Source: an uncultured Porphyromonadaceae bacterium (GTDB taxonomy: Bacteria > Bacteroidota > Bacteroidia > Bacteroidales > Muribaculaceae). Taken from it: a stretch of 64,000 nucleotides of DNA. The stretch lies in NCBI GenBank assembly GCA_947175265.1, contig CAMWMD010000001.1, forward strand, positions 1 through 64,000, read 5' to 3'. Each line of letters opens with the position of its first letter. Position 1 is the first letter of the stretch. Below the pieces are notes generated by a model. It saw only the letters and a program-made list of their open reading frames with translations. It was not told where the DNA came from and did not search any database. Below, piece by piece: positions 5,834 to 15,541 of this stretch. The position numbers were made by a program, and so were the translations under genes.

Positions 5834-8551
5834 TTAGTCCTCTATCGCTGCCTGCGCCGCTGCTACACGTGCGATGGGCACACGGTAAGGTGAGCAGCTG
5901 ACATAGTTCATGCCGAGTTTCGCGCAGAACTTAACGCTTGAGGGTTCGCCACCGTGCTCGCCACAGATACCAACCTTGAGGTCGGGATTAGTAGAACGGC
6001 CTTTCTTGACACCCATCTCAACGAGTTGGCCTACACCTTCCTGATCGAGTACCTCGAACGGATCGACTTTCACGATGCCCTGCTCCTTGTAGAATTTGAG
6101 GAACTTGGGAGCGTCGTCACGAGAGTAGCCGAATGTCATCTGGGTGAGATCGTTTGTACCGAATGAGAAGAAGTCGGCAACCTCAGCAATCTTGTTGGCT
6201 GTGAGGGCTGCACGCGGAACCTCAATCATTGTGCCCACTTTATAGTGGAGAGATTCGCCTCTCTCTTCAAATACTTTGGCAGCGGTGCGGTTGATGATGT
6301 CTGCCTGGTTCTGGAGCTCTTTGAGAACACCTACAAGAGGAACCATGATCTCGGGCTCAACCTTGATGCCACGCTTCTTGCAGTTGAGGGCGGCCTCGAT
6401 GATAGCGCGAGTCTGCATCTCGGTGATTTCAGGATAAGTGATGCCGAGACGACAACCACGGTGGCCGAGCATCGGGTTGAATTCCTCAAGAGAGTCTACT
6501 TTAGCCTTTACCTCTTCGAGAGTCAGACCCATTTCCTCAGCGAGTTCCTTCTGGGTAGCGGTCTGGTGAGGAACGAACTCATGCAACGGGGGATCAAGAA
6601 GACGGATAGTCACGCCGAAGCCATCCATAGCCTCGAAGATACCCTCGAAGTCTCCACGCTGCATGGGGAGGAGTTTATCAAGGGCAGCACGACGACCTTC
6701 CTCATCAGAAGCGAGGATCATCTCACGAACAGCCTTGATACGGTCGCCCTCGAAGAACATGTGCTCCGTACGGCAGAGACCGATACCCTGAGCACCGAAG
6801 TGTCGGGCCTGTTTAGCATCGCGGGGAGTATCAGCGTTGGTGCGGACAAGAGTCTTGGTGTATTTTGCAGCGAGATTCATGATCTTTCCGAAGTCGCCGT
6901 CAAGTTCAGGCTCGCGTGTGGGCACCTGACCGTCGTATACCTCGCCTGTGGAGCCATTGAGAGAGATCCAGTCACCTTCATGGTAAACCTTACCACCCAT
7001 TTCAACGGTCTTCTCCTTGTAGTCAACCTTTATTTCGCCGGCTCCGGAAACACAGCATTTACCCATACCGCGGGCAACTACGGCTGCGTGACTGGTCATA
7101 CCGCCGCGCATAGTGAGGATACCCTGAGCCACAGCCATACCGCGAAGATCCTCGGGAGAGGTTTCTATACGTACAAGCACTACTTTCTTCTTTTTCTCAG
7201 CCCAAGCCTCAGCGTCGTCAGCCTGGAATACGATCTGACCTGCTGCCGCACCCGGAGAAGCGGGGAGACCCTTTGCTACGACTGTTGCTTTCTTGATGTC
7301 GCTCTTGTCGAATACAGGGTGAAGAAGTTCGTCAAGTTTCTGAGGCTCCATGCGGAGAAGGGCAGTTTTCTCGTCGATCATACCTTCCTGCATGAGATCG
7401 CATGCGATCTTCACCATAGCGGCACCTGTGCGTTTTCCGTTACGGGTCTGGAGCATCCAGAGTTTGCCATCCTGAATTGTGAACTCCATATCCTGCATAT
7501 CCTTGTAGTAATCCTCAAGTTTGTGAGCGATTGCGATGAGTTCGGCAGCGCAATCAGGCATTGACTCCTCAAGCGCAGGGTATTTCTCGCGGCGCACCTC
7601 CTCAGAAATGCCCTGAAGAGCAGCCCAACGGCGTGAGCCTTCGATAGTGATCTGCTGCGGAGTGCGGACACCGGCCACAACATCCTCACCCTGTGCATTG
7701 ATAAGGTACTCACCGTTGAAGATATTCTCACCGGTAGCTGCATCACGGCTGAAAGCCACGCCTGTAGCAGAGTTGTTGCCCATGTTGCCATATACCATGG
7801 CCTGAACGTTTACTGCAGTTCCCCATTCCTCGGGAATCTGGTTCATACGGCGGTAAAGGATTGCACGCTCGTTCATCCAGCTGTCAAACACGGCGCAGAT
7901 ACCACCCCAGAGTTGTTCCCAGGCGGATTCGGGGAAGTCTTTGCCGGTATAATCCTTAACTGCAGCCTTGAAGAGTTTCACGAGTTCCTTGAGATCGTCA
8001 ACGTCAAGTTCGTTGTCGAATTTCACACCCTTCTCCTCTTTCACTTTATCCATTATCGCCTCGAAAGGATCGATATCGGTTTTGCTCTTAGGCTTCATAC
8101 CCAGCACCACGTCGCCATACATCTGGACGAAACGGCGGTAACTGTCCCATGCGAAGCGGGGATTGCCGCTTTTCTCAGCCATTGTCTCCACAGTGGCGTC
8201 GTTCATACCGAGGTTCAGGACAGTATCCATCATACCGGGCATAGAAGCGCGTGCGCCCGAACGCACTGACACAAGGAGGGGATTTGAGGAATCGTCGAAT
8301 TTCTTTCCTGTGAGGGCCTCGACGTGAGCAATTGCTTTCTCGACATCCGTCTTTATATCAGCCACGACTTTGTCGCGGCCATACTGAGTGTATTCTGTAC
8401 AGATATCAGTTGTGATTGTGAAACCGGGAGGAACCGGCATACCAAGGAGATTCATCTCAGCAAGGTTCGCGCCCTTGCCGCCGAGGAGGTTTCTCATCCC
8501 GGCATTACCTTCGGCCTTACCATCGCCGAATGTATAAATCGCTTTTGCCAT
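5834..8551 (-). CDS. ppdK: Pyruvate, phosphate dikinase
   Basis: Cytosolic enzyme that interconverts pyruvate + ATP + Pi with phosphoenolpyruvate + AMP + PPi, joining glycolysis and gluconeogenesis in anaerobic Bacteroidales. The 905 residues are the normal family length. Order: N-terminal ATP-grasp nucleotide domain, swivelling domain with phosphohistidine motif TSHAAVVARGMG (His about 488), and C-terminal PEP/pyruvate TIM barrel with LCRTEHMFF, FFSFGTNDLTQMTFG and GICGEHGG. Codon use is strongly biased, as in a highly expressed gene. It is monocistronic, divergent from rlmD, and its 3' side borders the mobile element. Confidence 0.97.
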   Translation of the reverse strand: MAKAIYTFGDGKAEGNAGMRNLLGGKGANLAEMNLLGMPVPPGFTITTDICTEYTQYGRDKVVADIKTDVEKAIAHVEALTGKKFDDSSNPLLVSVRSGARASMPGMMDTVLNLGMNDATVETMAEKSGNPRFAWDSYRRFVQMYGDVVLGMKPKSKTDIDPFEAIMDKVKEEKGVKFDNELDVDDLKELVKLFKAAVKDYTGKDFPESAWEQLWGGICAVFDSWMNERAILYRRMNQIPEEWGTAVNVQAMVYGNMGNNSATGVAFSRDAATGENIFNGEYLINAQGEDVVAGVRTPQQITIEGSRRWAALQGISEEVRREKYPALEESMPDCAAELIAIAHKLEDYYKDMQDMEFTIQDGKLWMLQTRNGKRTGAAMVKIACDLMQEGMIDEKTALLRMEPQKLDELLHPVFDKSDIKKATVVAKGLPASPGAAAGQIVFQADDAEAWAEKKKKVVLVRIETSPEDLRGMAVAQGILTMRGGMTSHAAVVARGMGKCCVSGAGEIKVDYKEKTVEMGGKVYHEGDWISLNGSTGEVYDGQVPTREPELDGDFGKIMNLAAKYTKTLVRTNADTPRDAKQARHFGAQGIGLCRTEHMFFEGDRIKAVREMILASDEEGRRAALDKLLPMQRGDFEGIFEAMDGFGVTIRLLDPPLHEFVPHQTATQKELAEEMGLTLEEVKAKVDSLEEFNPMLGHRGCRLGITYPEITEMQTRAIIEAALNCKKRGIKVEPEIMVPLVGVLKELQNQADIINRTAAKVFEERGESLHYKVGTMIEVPRAALTANKIAEVADFFSFGTNDLTQMTFGYSRDDAPKFLKFYKEQGIVKVDPFEVLDQEGVGQLVEMGVKKGRSTNPDLKVGICGEHGGEPSSVKFCAKLGMNYVSCSPYRVPIARVAAAQAAIED

Positions 8552-8724
8552 TCAGATAAAATATTTGGTTTAAAAGAAAAATTTTCAGACTTCAAGGTAA
8601 AATTACTGACAAGAAATTAGGCCCGTAGGTGAAAAATCGGGTTTTTGCCATTAGTTTTTTCCTTTTCGCATATTATTTAAACAATTTGGGTATGCAAATT
8701 TAATAAAATCTCTGCTAAAAATAC

Positions 8725-8732
8725 TAATTTTG
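8725..8732 (+). promoter_or_regulatory. TAnnTTTG promoter box for rlmD
   Basis: TAATTTTG, 19 bp before the ATG, predicts a leader of about 16 nt. Confidence 0.6.
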
Positions 8733-8751
8733 CACAGATAAAATTGACATA

Positions 8752-10209
8752 ATGGCACGAAAAAGAAAAGAATTACCTGAAATACATAACGTAGAGGTGA
8801 CCGGAGTGGCTGCCGAAGGGAAAGCACTCGCAAGAGTGCGGTTGCGCGAGACGGACGAATCGCCCATAGTGGTGTTTATCCCGTATGCGGCTCCGGGGGA
8901 TATTGTGGACGTTAAGATTGACAAGAAGAAACATAATTATGCGGAGGGTCATGTCACACGTCTTATCAAGCCGTCGGAATCAAGACGGGAGCCGTTGTGC
9001 TCATCTTTCGGCACATGCGGAGGATGCCGTTGGCAGCATCTCCCTTACGAAGAACAGTTGCGGCATAAACACCGTCAGGTGACCGATGCCCTTGAAAGAA
9101 TTGCAAAAGTGGAGTTGCCTGAAATCAAACCGGCCTTAGGCTCGCGGCAGGAATGGGCATACCGTAATAAGATGGAGTACACCTTCTCCGACAAGAGGTG
9201 GCGCACTTGGGAAGATATCCGTTCCGGTAAGGAATTTCAGGATAACGGCACCGCTCTCGGTTTTCATATCCCCGGAGCATTTGACAAGGTGCTCCATATT
9301 GAGAAATGTGTCCTTCAGGATGGGAAGGGCGATGAAATAAGGAATTTCATTTACGATTACGCCGTTGAGAACGGATTCCCATTCTTTAATATTAAGGAGA
9401 ACCGAGGCCTTTTGCGTACCCTAATGATAAGGATAGCGTCAACAGGTCAGATTATGGTATGCCTGACATTCGGAGAGGATAATCCTGAGAAGATACGGAA
9501 AATAATGAGTGCGATTGACGACCGTTTTCCTGAAATCACATCTCTACTCTATGTCATCAACCTTAAACTCAACGATTCCATTTCCGATCAGGAAGTGGTT
9601 CCCTTCAAAGGACCCGACTATATAGAAGAGGAGATGGAGGACCTAAAGTTCAGGATAAATGCCAAATCCTTCTATCAGACCAACTCACTGCAGGCCTACG
9701 AACTTTATAAAGTGGCAAGGGAGTTTGCGGGGCTGTCTCCGGATAAGATTACGGAAGGCGACAAACCTCTTGTCTACGACCTTTATACAGGGACAGGTAC
9801 GATAGCGAATTTCGTGGCGCGTCAGGCACGTCAGGTAGTGGGTATCGAGTATGTGGAGGAGGCGATAGAGGATGCCAAACTTAATTCGAGGATAAACGGA
9901 ATCGGGAACACTCTTTTCTACGCCGGCGATATGAAGGATGTGCTGACAGATGAATTTGTGGCGGAACACGGAAGGCCTGATGTAATGATCGTTGACCCTC
10001 CCCGTGCCGGTATGCATGAGGATGTGGTGAAAGTGATAGCAAATGCCGCTCCCGAAGTCATAGTCTACGTCAGTTGTAATCCCGCCACTCAGGCGAGGGA
10101 CCTGGCTTTGCTCGACAATCTGTATAGAGTGACAGACGTGCAGCCCGTGGATATGTTCCCCCATACCCATCATGTGGAGAATGTGGTAAGACTTGAAAAG
10201 AGAAAGTAA
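8752..10209 (+). CDS. rlmD: 23S rRNA (uracil-5-)-methyltransferase, RlmD/RumA family
   Basis: SAM-dependent enzyme that makes 5-methyluridine in 23S rRNA (U1939 in E. coli). The 485 residues contain an N-terminal TRAM domain (about 10-70), a 4Fe-4S site with Cys83, Cys89, Cys92 (SSFGTCGGCRW) and a later Cys in IEKCVL, and a C-terminal Rossmann methyltransferase with YDLYTGTGT, IVDPPRAG and the catalytic-Cys motif YVSCNPAT. The nitroreductase gene starts 5 bp after its stop, so the two are probably co-transcribed. The family also includes RlmCD-type enzymes that modify two sites, so the exact target base is inferred. Confidence 0.9.
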   Translation: MARKRKELPEIHNVEVTGVAAEGKALARVRLRETDESPIVVFIPYAAPGDIVDVKIDKKKHNYAEGHVTRLIKPSESRREPLCSSFGTCGGCRWQHLPYEEQLRHKHRQVTDALERIAKVELPEIKPALGSRQEWAYRNKMEYTFSDKRWRTWEDIRSGKEFQDNGTALGFHIPGAFDKVLHIEKCVLQDGKGDEIRNFIYDYAVENGFPFFNIKENRGLLRTLMIRIASTGQIMVCLTFGEDNPEKIRKIMSAIDDRFPEITSLLYVINLKLNDSISDQEVVPFKGPDYIEEEMEDLKFRINAKSFYQTNSLQAYELYKVAREFAGLSPDKITEGDKPLVYDLYTGTGTIANFVARQARQVVGIEYVEEAIEDAKLNSRINGIGNTLFYAGDMKDVLTDEFVAEHGRPDVMIVDPPRAGMHEDVVKVIANAAPEVIVYVSCNPATQARDLALLDNLYRVTDVQPVDMFPHTHHVENVVRLEKRK

Positions 10210-10214
10210 TCGAC

Positions 10215-10970
10215 ATGACCCCGATAGAGTTATTGAGAAAAAGGAGGAGCGTGCGCTCATTTACGGAACAGTCTTTACCGAAAGAGATAATCAACAAACT
10301 CAGGGCTGAGATAACGATGACCAACACTCACCAGCAGGGGTTCAGATTTCAGTTGATAACTGATGATCCCAACCCTATGCGGGGTGTTGCCAAGAGTTAT
10401 GGCACATTTCTAAATCCCCGCAATTATCTCGCCGCCGTAGTTGATACAGCCACAACCCATGTTATGGAAAGGGCAGGATACTTCGCTGAGAAATTTGTAA
10501 TGCGGGCAGTTGAACTTGGCCTCGGGACATGTTTCGTAGGCTCTACATTTGACCGTAACGAAGTCAACGCTCAGATGAGGGCTGGAGAGAAGATACTCTT
10601 CATCGTGGTTGTGGGTTATCCTGCGGAAAAAGAGAAATTCGGAGCCAGGATAATGTCGGGATTGTGTCACTTCCGACAAAGGAAACCTGAATCGCTTTTC
10701 ATTCCTCAGAGCGAACTGAGTGAGGCCGAGGAGAAAATCGAATGTCTGCATCTTGGATTGGAAGGGATAGCGTGTGCCCCTTCCGCACTCAACAGGCAGC
10801 CCGTCAGAGTATTCCTTCAGGAATACGATGGAGCGATACTTCCTTGCGCCAAAGTCGATAAGGGGAGCGAGCAGAATCTCATTGATCTCGGAATCGCAAA
10901 ATTTAACTTCAATTACGCCACATCTACGGAGTGCGAGTGGGGAAACGGCAGTCCGTTGGTGCTGATTTAG
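10215..10970 (+). CDS. Nitroreductase-family protein
   Basis: FMN-dependent oxidoreductase of the nitroreductase superfamily. The 251-residue protein starts with the typical LLRKRRSVRSF motif and contains ELGLGTCFVGSTF, which matches the putative-TM-nitroreductase type rather than NfsA/NfsB. The C-terminal ACAPSALNRQPVRVF resembles the conserved flavin-site stretch with Asn-x-Gln-Pro. It starts 5 bp after rlmD and has no promoter of its own. The substrate is unknown. No terminator hairpin is obvious after it; the next promoter box lies 12 bp past its stop. Confidence 0.85.
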   Translation: MTPIELLRKRRSVRSFTEQSLPKEIINKLRAEITMTNTHQQGFRFQLITDDPNPMRGVAKSYGTFLNPRNYLAAVVDTATTHVMERAGYFAEKFVMRAVELGLGTCFVGSTFDRNEVNAQMRAGEKILFIVVVGYPAEKEKFGARIMSGLCHFRQRKPESLFIPQSELSEAEEKIECLHLGLEGIACAPSALNRQPVRVFLQEYDGAILPCAKVDKGSEQNLIDLGIAKFNFNYATSTECEWGNGSPLVLI

Positions 10971-10981
10971 AGTTTTTTTGC

Positions 10982-10989
10982 TAAATTTG
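10982..10989 (+). promoter_or_regulatory. TAnnTTTG promoter box for the LysM gene
   Basis: TAAATTTG, giving a leader of roughly 55-60 nt. It likely drives the LysM gene and the barrel gene behind it. Confidence 0.55.
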
Positions 10990-11051
10990 CAGATTGAATT
11001 GGTCCGGCAGAGCCCGATGCTCTACCTGAAGAACATTATCATAAGAATAAA

Positions 11052-13004
11052 ATGAGAAAGAACATACGGTTGATGATAAGTGGTTTCCTTCTTACGGCGG
11101 CGACATCCGCAGCCGCAGCGGAACCCGAACTTCCGAAGGTGGAAATCCTCGGAAAGGAATATTATTACCACGAGATAAAGAAAGGGGAGAGCATCTACGG
11201 TATAGCCAAGCAACATGGTTGGGATCTTGACGAACTCGTACGTCTGAATCCGACCACCGCTTCCGACATGGCCAAGGGTTCACGCCTTTACTATCCGACC
11301 GGTAGAGTCACGGTGGTCAAGGAAATTGATCCGCAATCGCAGCAAGAAGCCCCTGCCAAAGAGCCGGAACCTATACGTCATCTCGTAAAGAGAGGGGAGA
11401 CGGTATATGGAATCGCACGGCAGTATAATATCCCTGTCGAGACCATCTATGCATCGTGTCCGAATGCCAAGTATGGGATAAAGGCCGGTGAGACCTTAGA
11501 AATCAGGCAACCCTCCTCTTCTCAGGGTGGATTCCTTTATTATGAGATAAAACCCGGTGATACCCTTTATGGACTCTCACAACGTTATCATACCTCTGTG
11601 GAAGATATCCTCAAGGCTAATCCGGGCATCTCCGAGCGTAACTTCAAGAGCGGTGACACCGTACGCATCGCTGTCAATTCCAATGCCCGCCGTATTCATA
11701 CGGAGCTTGTGGAGGAGGAGAGAGTGGCAAGTCTTGACAGTTACAAGGTCGGGAAAAAAGACGACTGGAACAGTATCGCAGAGAAAACCGGTGTGGCCGT
11801 TGAGACGTTGAAGGAGGCCAATGAGAATGTAGGTAGTCCCAGGAAAAACGACGTTGTCAATATTCCGGTAATTGAGACTGTGAAGGTCGAGAAAGAATAT
11901 GTGGAATCTGACCCAAGAGAACAGACAGCGGAAGGCATACGCGAACTTTATGATTCCATCCATAACGTTTCCGGCACAGAGGAACTCAATAGGGTAAAGG
12001 TGGCATTGATTCTTGATGATCCGGCCTCCAAAAAGGATATTGAGTTCACACGCGGATTCCTAACCGCTCTTGACGGCATGAAGGATACACCTTACAAAAT
12101 AGATTTCAAGGTGATCGACGGGCGAGGGAATCAAGACAAGACTACGGCAGTTTTGAAGGAATATGAGCCTACCATAGTGATTTCTACAGCCGATAAGGAT
12201 TTCCCCGTCTATCTTGCGGAATTGGGCGACAGTAATGGCGTGGAAGTCGTAAATGTCTTTGACTTGAAGAATGAGTTGAGCGAGGGGAATCAATCAATTA
12301 TTCAGTTGTTGCCTTCGGCCACTTACTTCAATCAGCAGATTGGAGAGGAGCTCGCCGGCTCATACGGCAACCGCAGGATTGTAGTGGTAGGGGGTAAGGA
12401 TAGCGGCGACGGAATCGCTGAGGTTTTCCTCTCAAAGGTTCCCGCCTCCAATGTGGATAACGTCAGCGTCTCCAATCTCTCCACCTACACCATTTCGCCC
12501 GACAAGGAATATCTTTTCTATTGTTACCCTACAAGGAAAGATGAGGTGGCTGATATACTGCAAGGGGTAGAAAACCTCAAGGAGAATGAGCCGTTTGCCG
12601 ACATCGTGGTGATAGGGCGTCAGAACTGGGTCACTTTAGCCGACAGTTACGCCGACAAGTTTGGCGAGGCGGGTGTCATCATCCCTTCCCGCGTATGGTT
12701 CGACACAGAGTCGTCAGCAGGGAAAAAATTCATCCGGACATTCAACTCTCTTTTCGGGGCCGCTCCCATGAAATCTTTCCCGAATTTTGCGGCAAGCGGT
12801 TATGACGTTGCCAACTTCTTCATTCCTTCCGCAGCGAAGAACGGTGGCGATTTCAATAAAAAATATGATGTCACCGATAAAGAGATGGTGCAATCTGAGA
12901 TACGTCTTGACAGGGTAAGCAATTGGGGAGGATTCATCAATCAGGTGGGCTACCTTGTCCGTTTCCGCCCCGGTGGTTATATTGAAAGAATCATGTTGAA
13001 GTGA
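11052..13004 (+). CDS. Secreted protein with LysM repeats and a ligand-binding-like domain
   Basis: Likely periplasmic peptidoglycan-binding protein. The 650 residues start with a signal peptide (cleavage near AAAAEPELP, about residue 23). Three clear LysM modules follow, each with the pattern YxIKxGDTLYGIAxxY (about residues 38-90, 105-153 and 162-210). A weaker fourth is at 230-275. The C-terminal half (about 310-650) resembles type I periplasmic binding proteins, with VALILDDPASKKD and repeated alpha/beta stretches. Bacteroidetes carry many such LysM/receptor fusions of unproven role. The PorT-like gene starts 16 bp after its stop, suggesting one envelope operon. Confidence 0.82.
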   Translation: MRKNIRLMISGFLLTAATSAAAAEPELPKVEILGKEYYYHEIKKGESIYGIAKQHGWDLDELVRLNPTTASDMAKGSRLYYPTGRVTVVKEIDPQSQQEAPAKEPEPIRHLVKRGETVYGIARQYNIPVETIYASCPNAKYGIKAGETLEIRQPSSSQGGFLYYEIKPGDTLYGLSQRYHTSVEDILKANPGISERNFKSGDTVRIAVNSNARRIHTELVEEERVASLDSYKVGKKDDWNSIAEKTGVAVETLKEANENVGSPRKNDVVNIPVIETVKVEKEYVESDPREQTAEGIRELYDSIHNVSGTEELNRVKVALILDDPASKKDIEFTRGFLTALDGMKDTPYKIDFKVIDGRGNQDKTTAVLKEYEPTIVISTADKDFPVYLAELGDSNGVEVVNVFDLKNELSEGNQSIIQLLPSATYFNQQIGEELAGSYGNRRIVVVGGKDSGDGIAEVFLSKVPASNVDNVSVSNLSTYTISPDKEYLFYCYPTRKDEVADILQGVENLKENEPFADIVVIGRQNWVTLADSYADKFGEAGVIIPSRVWFDTESSAGKKFIRTFNSLFGAAPMKSFPNFAASGYDVANFFIPSAAKNGGDFNKKYDVTDKEMVQSEIRLDRVSNWGGFINQVGYLVRFRPGGYIERIMLK

Positions 13005-13020
13005 AGAAAGATTTATTGAG

Positions 13021-13710
13021 ATGAAGAATCATTTAATAAAAATCATTGTATTTCTTATTTCGGCATCTATCGGATTCAGCGTAAAGGGGCAGACTCATTA
13101 TAATTCCAATGTCGCTTTAGGAGTGAAGGGGGGCGTGGATATGTCGCAGGTTTTCTTCAATCCTTCCGTTAGGCAGACCTTCAATGTAGGAATGATAGGA
13201 GGCGTAATGGTGCGATATATAGAGGAGAACCATTTCGGACTAATCGCTGAGTTGAACTTCGTGCAGAGGGGATGGAAAGAGAATTTTGAAGGAGCGCCGT
13301 ACAATTACCGGCGTACCCTCAACTATCTTGAACTCCCTGTGTTTGCCCATATATTTTTCGGTAGGAGGGGAAAGTTCTTCTTTAATGCCGGACCACAGGT
13401 CGGACTCTATCTCGGCGACAAGGTGACAGCCAACTTTGATCCCCGGGATATGGCGGCTCTCCCGGATTTCCCGATAAGAAACCGAACCAATACACAGATG
13501 CTCCTTGAGGTCAGCCAGAAGTTTGATTACGGCATCTCTGCAGGTCTTGGAGGTGAGTTTAACCTGAATAAGAAAAACTCCTTGAACATAGAGGCGAGAT
13601 TCTATTACGGACTCGGAAACGTCTTCCCTTCAAAACGAGCCGATACATTCAGTGCATCCAATCAGATGACAATATCAGCGACTGTGGGTTACTGGTTCAG
13701 AATAAAATAA
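13021..13710 (+). CDS. PorT-like outer-membrane beta-barrel protein
   Basis: The 229-residue protein has a signal peptide (cleavage after about residue 23, SVKGQ) and alternating beta-strands ending in the aromatic-terminated strand SATVGYWFRIK, typical of outer-membrane barrels. GVKGGVDMSQ near the N-terminus and YLELPVFAHIFF are characteristic of the PorT/OMP_b-brl_2 family. PorT itself serves type IX secretion in Porphyromonas, but this family has many members with other or unknown roles, so I do not assign it to that system. It is co-directional with the LysM gene and ends at a long perfect palindrome. Confidence 0.8.
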   Translation: MKNHLIKIIVFLISASIGFSVKGQTHYNSNVALGVKGGVDMSQVFFNPSVRQTFNVGMIGGVMVRYIEENHFGLIAELNFVQRGWKENFEGAPYNYRRTLNYLELPVFAHIFFGRRGKFFFNAGPQVGLYLGDKVTANFDPRDMAALPDFPIRNRTNTQMLLEVSQKFDYGISAGLGGEFNLNKKNSLNIEARFYYGLGNVFPSKRADTFSASNQMTISATVGYWFRIK

Positions 13711-13723
13711 AAGGTAACTTCGC

Positions 13724-13776
13724 CACTATAATATCAGCGGGTGAGTCAAAATGACTCACCCGCTGATATTATAGTG
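13724..13776. terminator. Perfect 25-bp palindromic bidirectional terminator
   Basis: Two perfect 25-bp arms (13724-13748 and 13752-13776) flank an AAA loop between two convergent genes, the PorT-like gene and cdsA. It would fold identically in both transcripts. Confidence 0.75.
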
Positions 13777-13803
13777 TGTAAACCTTTATATCTTACGAAA
13801 GGT

Positions 13804-14610
13804 TTAAATCACCTTCAGGAAGCAAACGTAAATGAAAACTGCCGGCATAACGAAGAGCAGGGAATCTATGCGGTCAAGGATTCCTCCATGCCCCGGAATC
13901 AAATTGCCGGAGTCTTTGATATGGAGAGTTCGCTTAATGAGTGATTCCACAAGGTCGCCCCATGTTGCGAACAAAGTAACGACCACTCCCATCACAAGCC
14001 ATTGCCATAGACCATAAAGCCCGAAGAAATCAGCCCATAGGTTTGAGAAAAGAGCGCCTGCGATAAGGTTGAAGCAAAGGCCGCCAAAGAATCCTTCCCA
14101 CGATTTCTTGGGAGATATTCTTTCGAAAAGGCGATGCTTACCCAAAAGGCTTCCCACGATGAATGCGCCTGTATCATTAAGCCAAATCATGCAGAATATG
14201 GCAAGGATAAGATGAGTCCCCCACCATTGCCCCATTGTTGACATGATGCCCAAGGGGAGGGCAATGTAAAGCTGAGACATCATCGATTTCGCCATATTTG
14301 CGAGTGGAGTAGGGCTCTTGATATAGAGCTCAAGAGTAAGGCGGCAGATCAACACAAATACCCAGATGAAAAGGGGATAAAGCATCCAATTGAATGCGAG
14401 GCATAATCCTCCGGCTATGTCAAGAAGCAGGGTGGGGACAGTGGCTTTTGATAACTCTTTGGTGATTTTCTCAAACTCCACGATAGCGAGCGCAGCGAAA
14501 GCAGCTGCCATGAAAGCCAGGGGAATGGAACCCCAAAGTACGCAACCAATCACAATCGCTATGTAAACAAGCCCGGAAGTAGCCCGGACCAAAAGGGATT
14601 TAAAGTTCAT
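13804..14610 (-). CDS. cdsA: Phosphatidate cytidylyltransferase
   Basis: Integral membrane enzyme that makes CDP-diacylglycerol from phosphatidic acid and CTP, the entry to phospholipid head-group synthesis. The 268 residues have about seven hydrophobic segments and the family signature SLIKRTLHIKDSG...PGHGGILDRID near the C-terminus. An upstream TTG at 14640 is in frame; MNFKSLL at 14610 is the better start. In many Bacteroidales cdsA lies directly behind rsfS-ftsH; here the efflux operon and lpxA-like gene lie in between. The lpxA-like terminator separates it from the gene upstream. Confidence 0.93.
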   Translation of the reverse strand: MNFKSLLVRATSGLVYIAIVIGCVLWGSIPLAFMAAAFAALAIVEFEKITKELSKATVPTLLLDIAGGLCLAFNWMLYPLFIWVFVLICRLTLELYIKSPTPLANMAKSMMSQLYIALPLGIMSTMGQWWGTHLILAIFCMIWLNDTGAFIVGSLLGKHRLFERISPKKSWEGFFGGLCFNLIAGALFSNLWADFFGLYGLWQWLVMGVVVTLFATWGDLVESLIKRTLHIKDSGNLIPGHGGILDRIDSLLFVMPAVFIYVCFLKVI

Positions 14611-14670
14611 TTGTTTCCTTTTTTGGGTATTATGTCGCAAAGATAATTATTCTAAAGAATTTATGCAAGA

Positions 14671-14699
14671 AAAAAGGCCGTGCATTAGCACAGCCCTTT
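14671..14699 (-). terminator. Intrinsic terminator after the lpxA-like gene
   Basis: Minus-strand hairpin GGGCTGTGC/GCACGGCC (one mismatch) with loop TAAT, followed by six T. Confidence 0.8.
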
Positions 14700-14718
14700 A
14701 TTCTGGAATAATCCGTAA

Positions 14719-15516
14719 TTAATCCTCAGTATCTATCACCGGTACGGCGGCAAGTTTCTGGTCATGTTCCTCAATGAACGCTATGACCTGATCCCGCTCC
14801 GGACTGGGGTCGACATCCTGACGTATGCGGCGCAGGGCATTGAACACTGAAGTTCCCTCCAGATAAAGATGACGGTAGCATTTGGCAATATCAGTGATTA
14901 TCTCGTCAGATTTTTTCCCCCTTTTGAGCACAAAGGCATTTACTCCGAAATAGGAGATAGGGTTATGGGCCATCACTGCGAAGGGGGGTACATGTCCGTT
15001 GACACGGCACCCACCTTTTACGAGCACCCAATCTCCGACATGGCATTTTTCATGCACAAGTGCATGCGACGAGAGAATTGTCTTGTTGCCGATTCTCACA
15101 TCTCCTGCAATTTTCACTGCGTTACCGAGCACGGTATAATTCCCTATTACCGAGTCATGTCCGATATGGGTCTGAGCCATAATGAAGGAATTGCTTCCAA
15201 TTTCGGTCTTCCCGTTAAGGTGTATGCTACGGTTTATTATTACCTGCTCACGGATTTTGTTGTTGTCGCCTATGACTACGAATGAATCTTCCCCTTTCCA
15301 ACGGAAATCCTGAGGAGTTGCCGCAATGATTGCACTTTCAAAGATTTCATTGTTCGAACCGATTCTTGCGCCTGAGAGGATGCTCGCATGGGGATGGATA
15401 TGACATCCCGGGCCGATTTCCACATTCCCCTCTATATAGGCGAATGCATCGACTACCACATCGTCTGCAAGACGTGCGTCAGGATGAACGTATGCCAGAT
15501 TACTGATTTTTGCCAT
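14719..15516 (-). CDS. lpxA: LpxA-like UDP-N-acetylglucosamine O-acyltransferase, divergent
   Basis: Left-handed beta-helix acyltransferase of the LpxA family, which transfers an acyl chain from ACP to UDP-GlcNAc as the first lipid A step. The 265 residues show hexapeptide repeats over residues 1-180, the PQDFRWKGED loop, and HIGHD with the two histidines corresponding to E. coli His122/His125. Several otherwise conserved positions differ: NRSI for the usual NRGT, IAGDV where E. coli has LAGHV, and VHEKC for MHQFC or VHQFC. It begins 25 bp after the efflux outer-membrane gene and probably shares its transcript. It may be the only LpxA or a specialised paralog. Confidence 0.8.
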   Translation of the reverse strand: MAKISNLAYVHPDARLADDVVVDAFAYIEGNVEIGPGCHIHPHASILSGARIGSNNEIFESAIIAATPQDFRWKGEDSFVVIGDNNKIREQVIINRSIHLNGKTEIGSNSFIMAQTHIGHDSVIGNYTVLGNAVKIAGDVRIGNKTILSSHALVHEKCHVGDWVLVKGGCRVNGHVPPFAVMAHNPISYFGVNAFVLKRGKKSDEIITDIAKCYRHLYLEGTSVFNALRRIRQDVDPSPERDQVIAFIEEHDQKLAAVPVIDTED

Positions 15517-15541
15517 AATATTTAGGTTTTAAGGTTATTGA

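Noticed and set aside
6245-7564. Long 439-codon frame antisense to ppdK
   Set aside because: Shadow of the strongly biased ppdK codons. It shows no domain and no promoter. The same applies to the frame at 1382-2092 opposite the relaxase.
13021-13710. PorT-like gene as evidence for a type IX secretion system
   Set aside because: The family is broad and no other type IX component is in the window.
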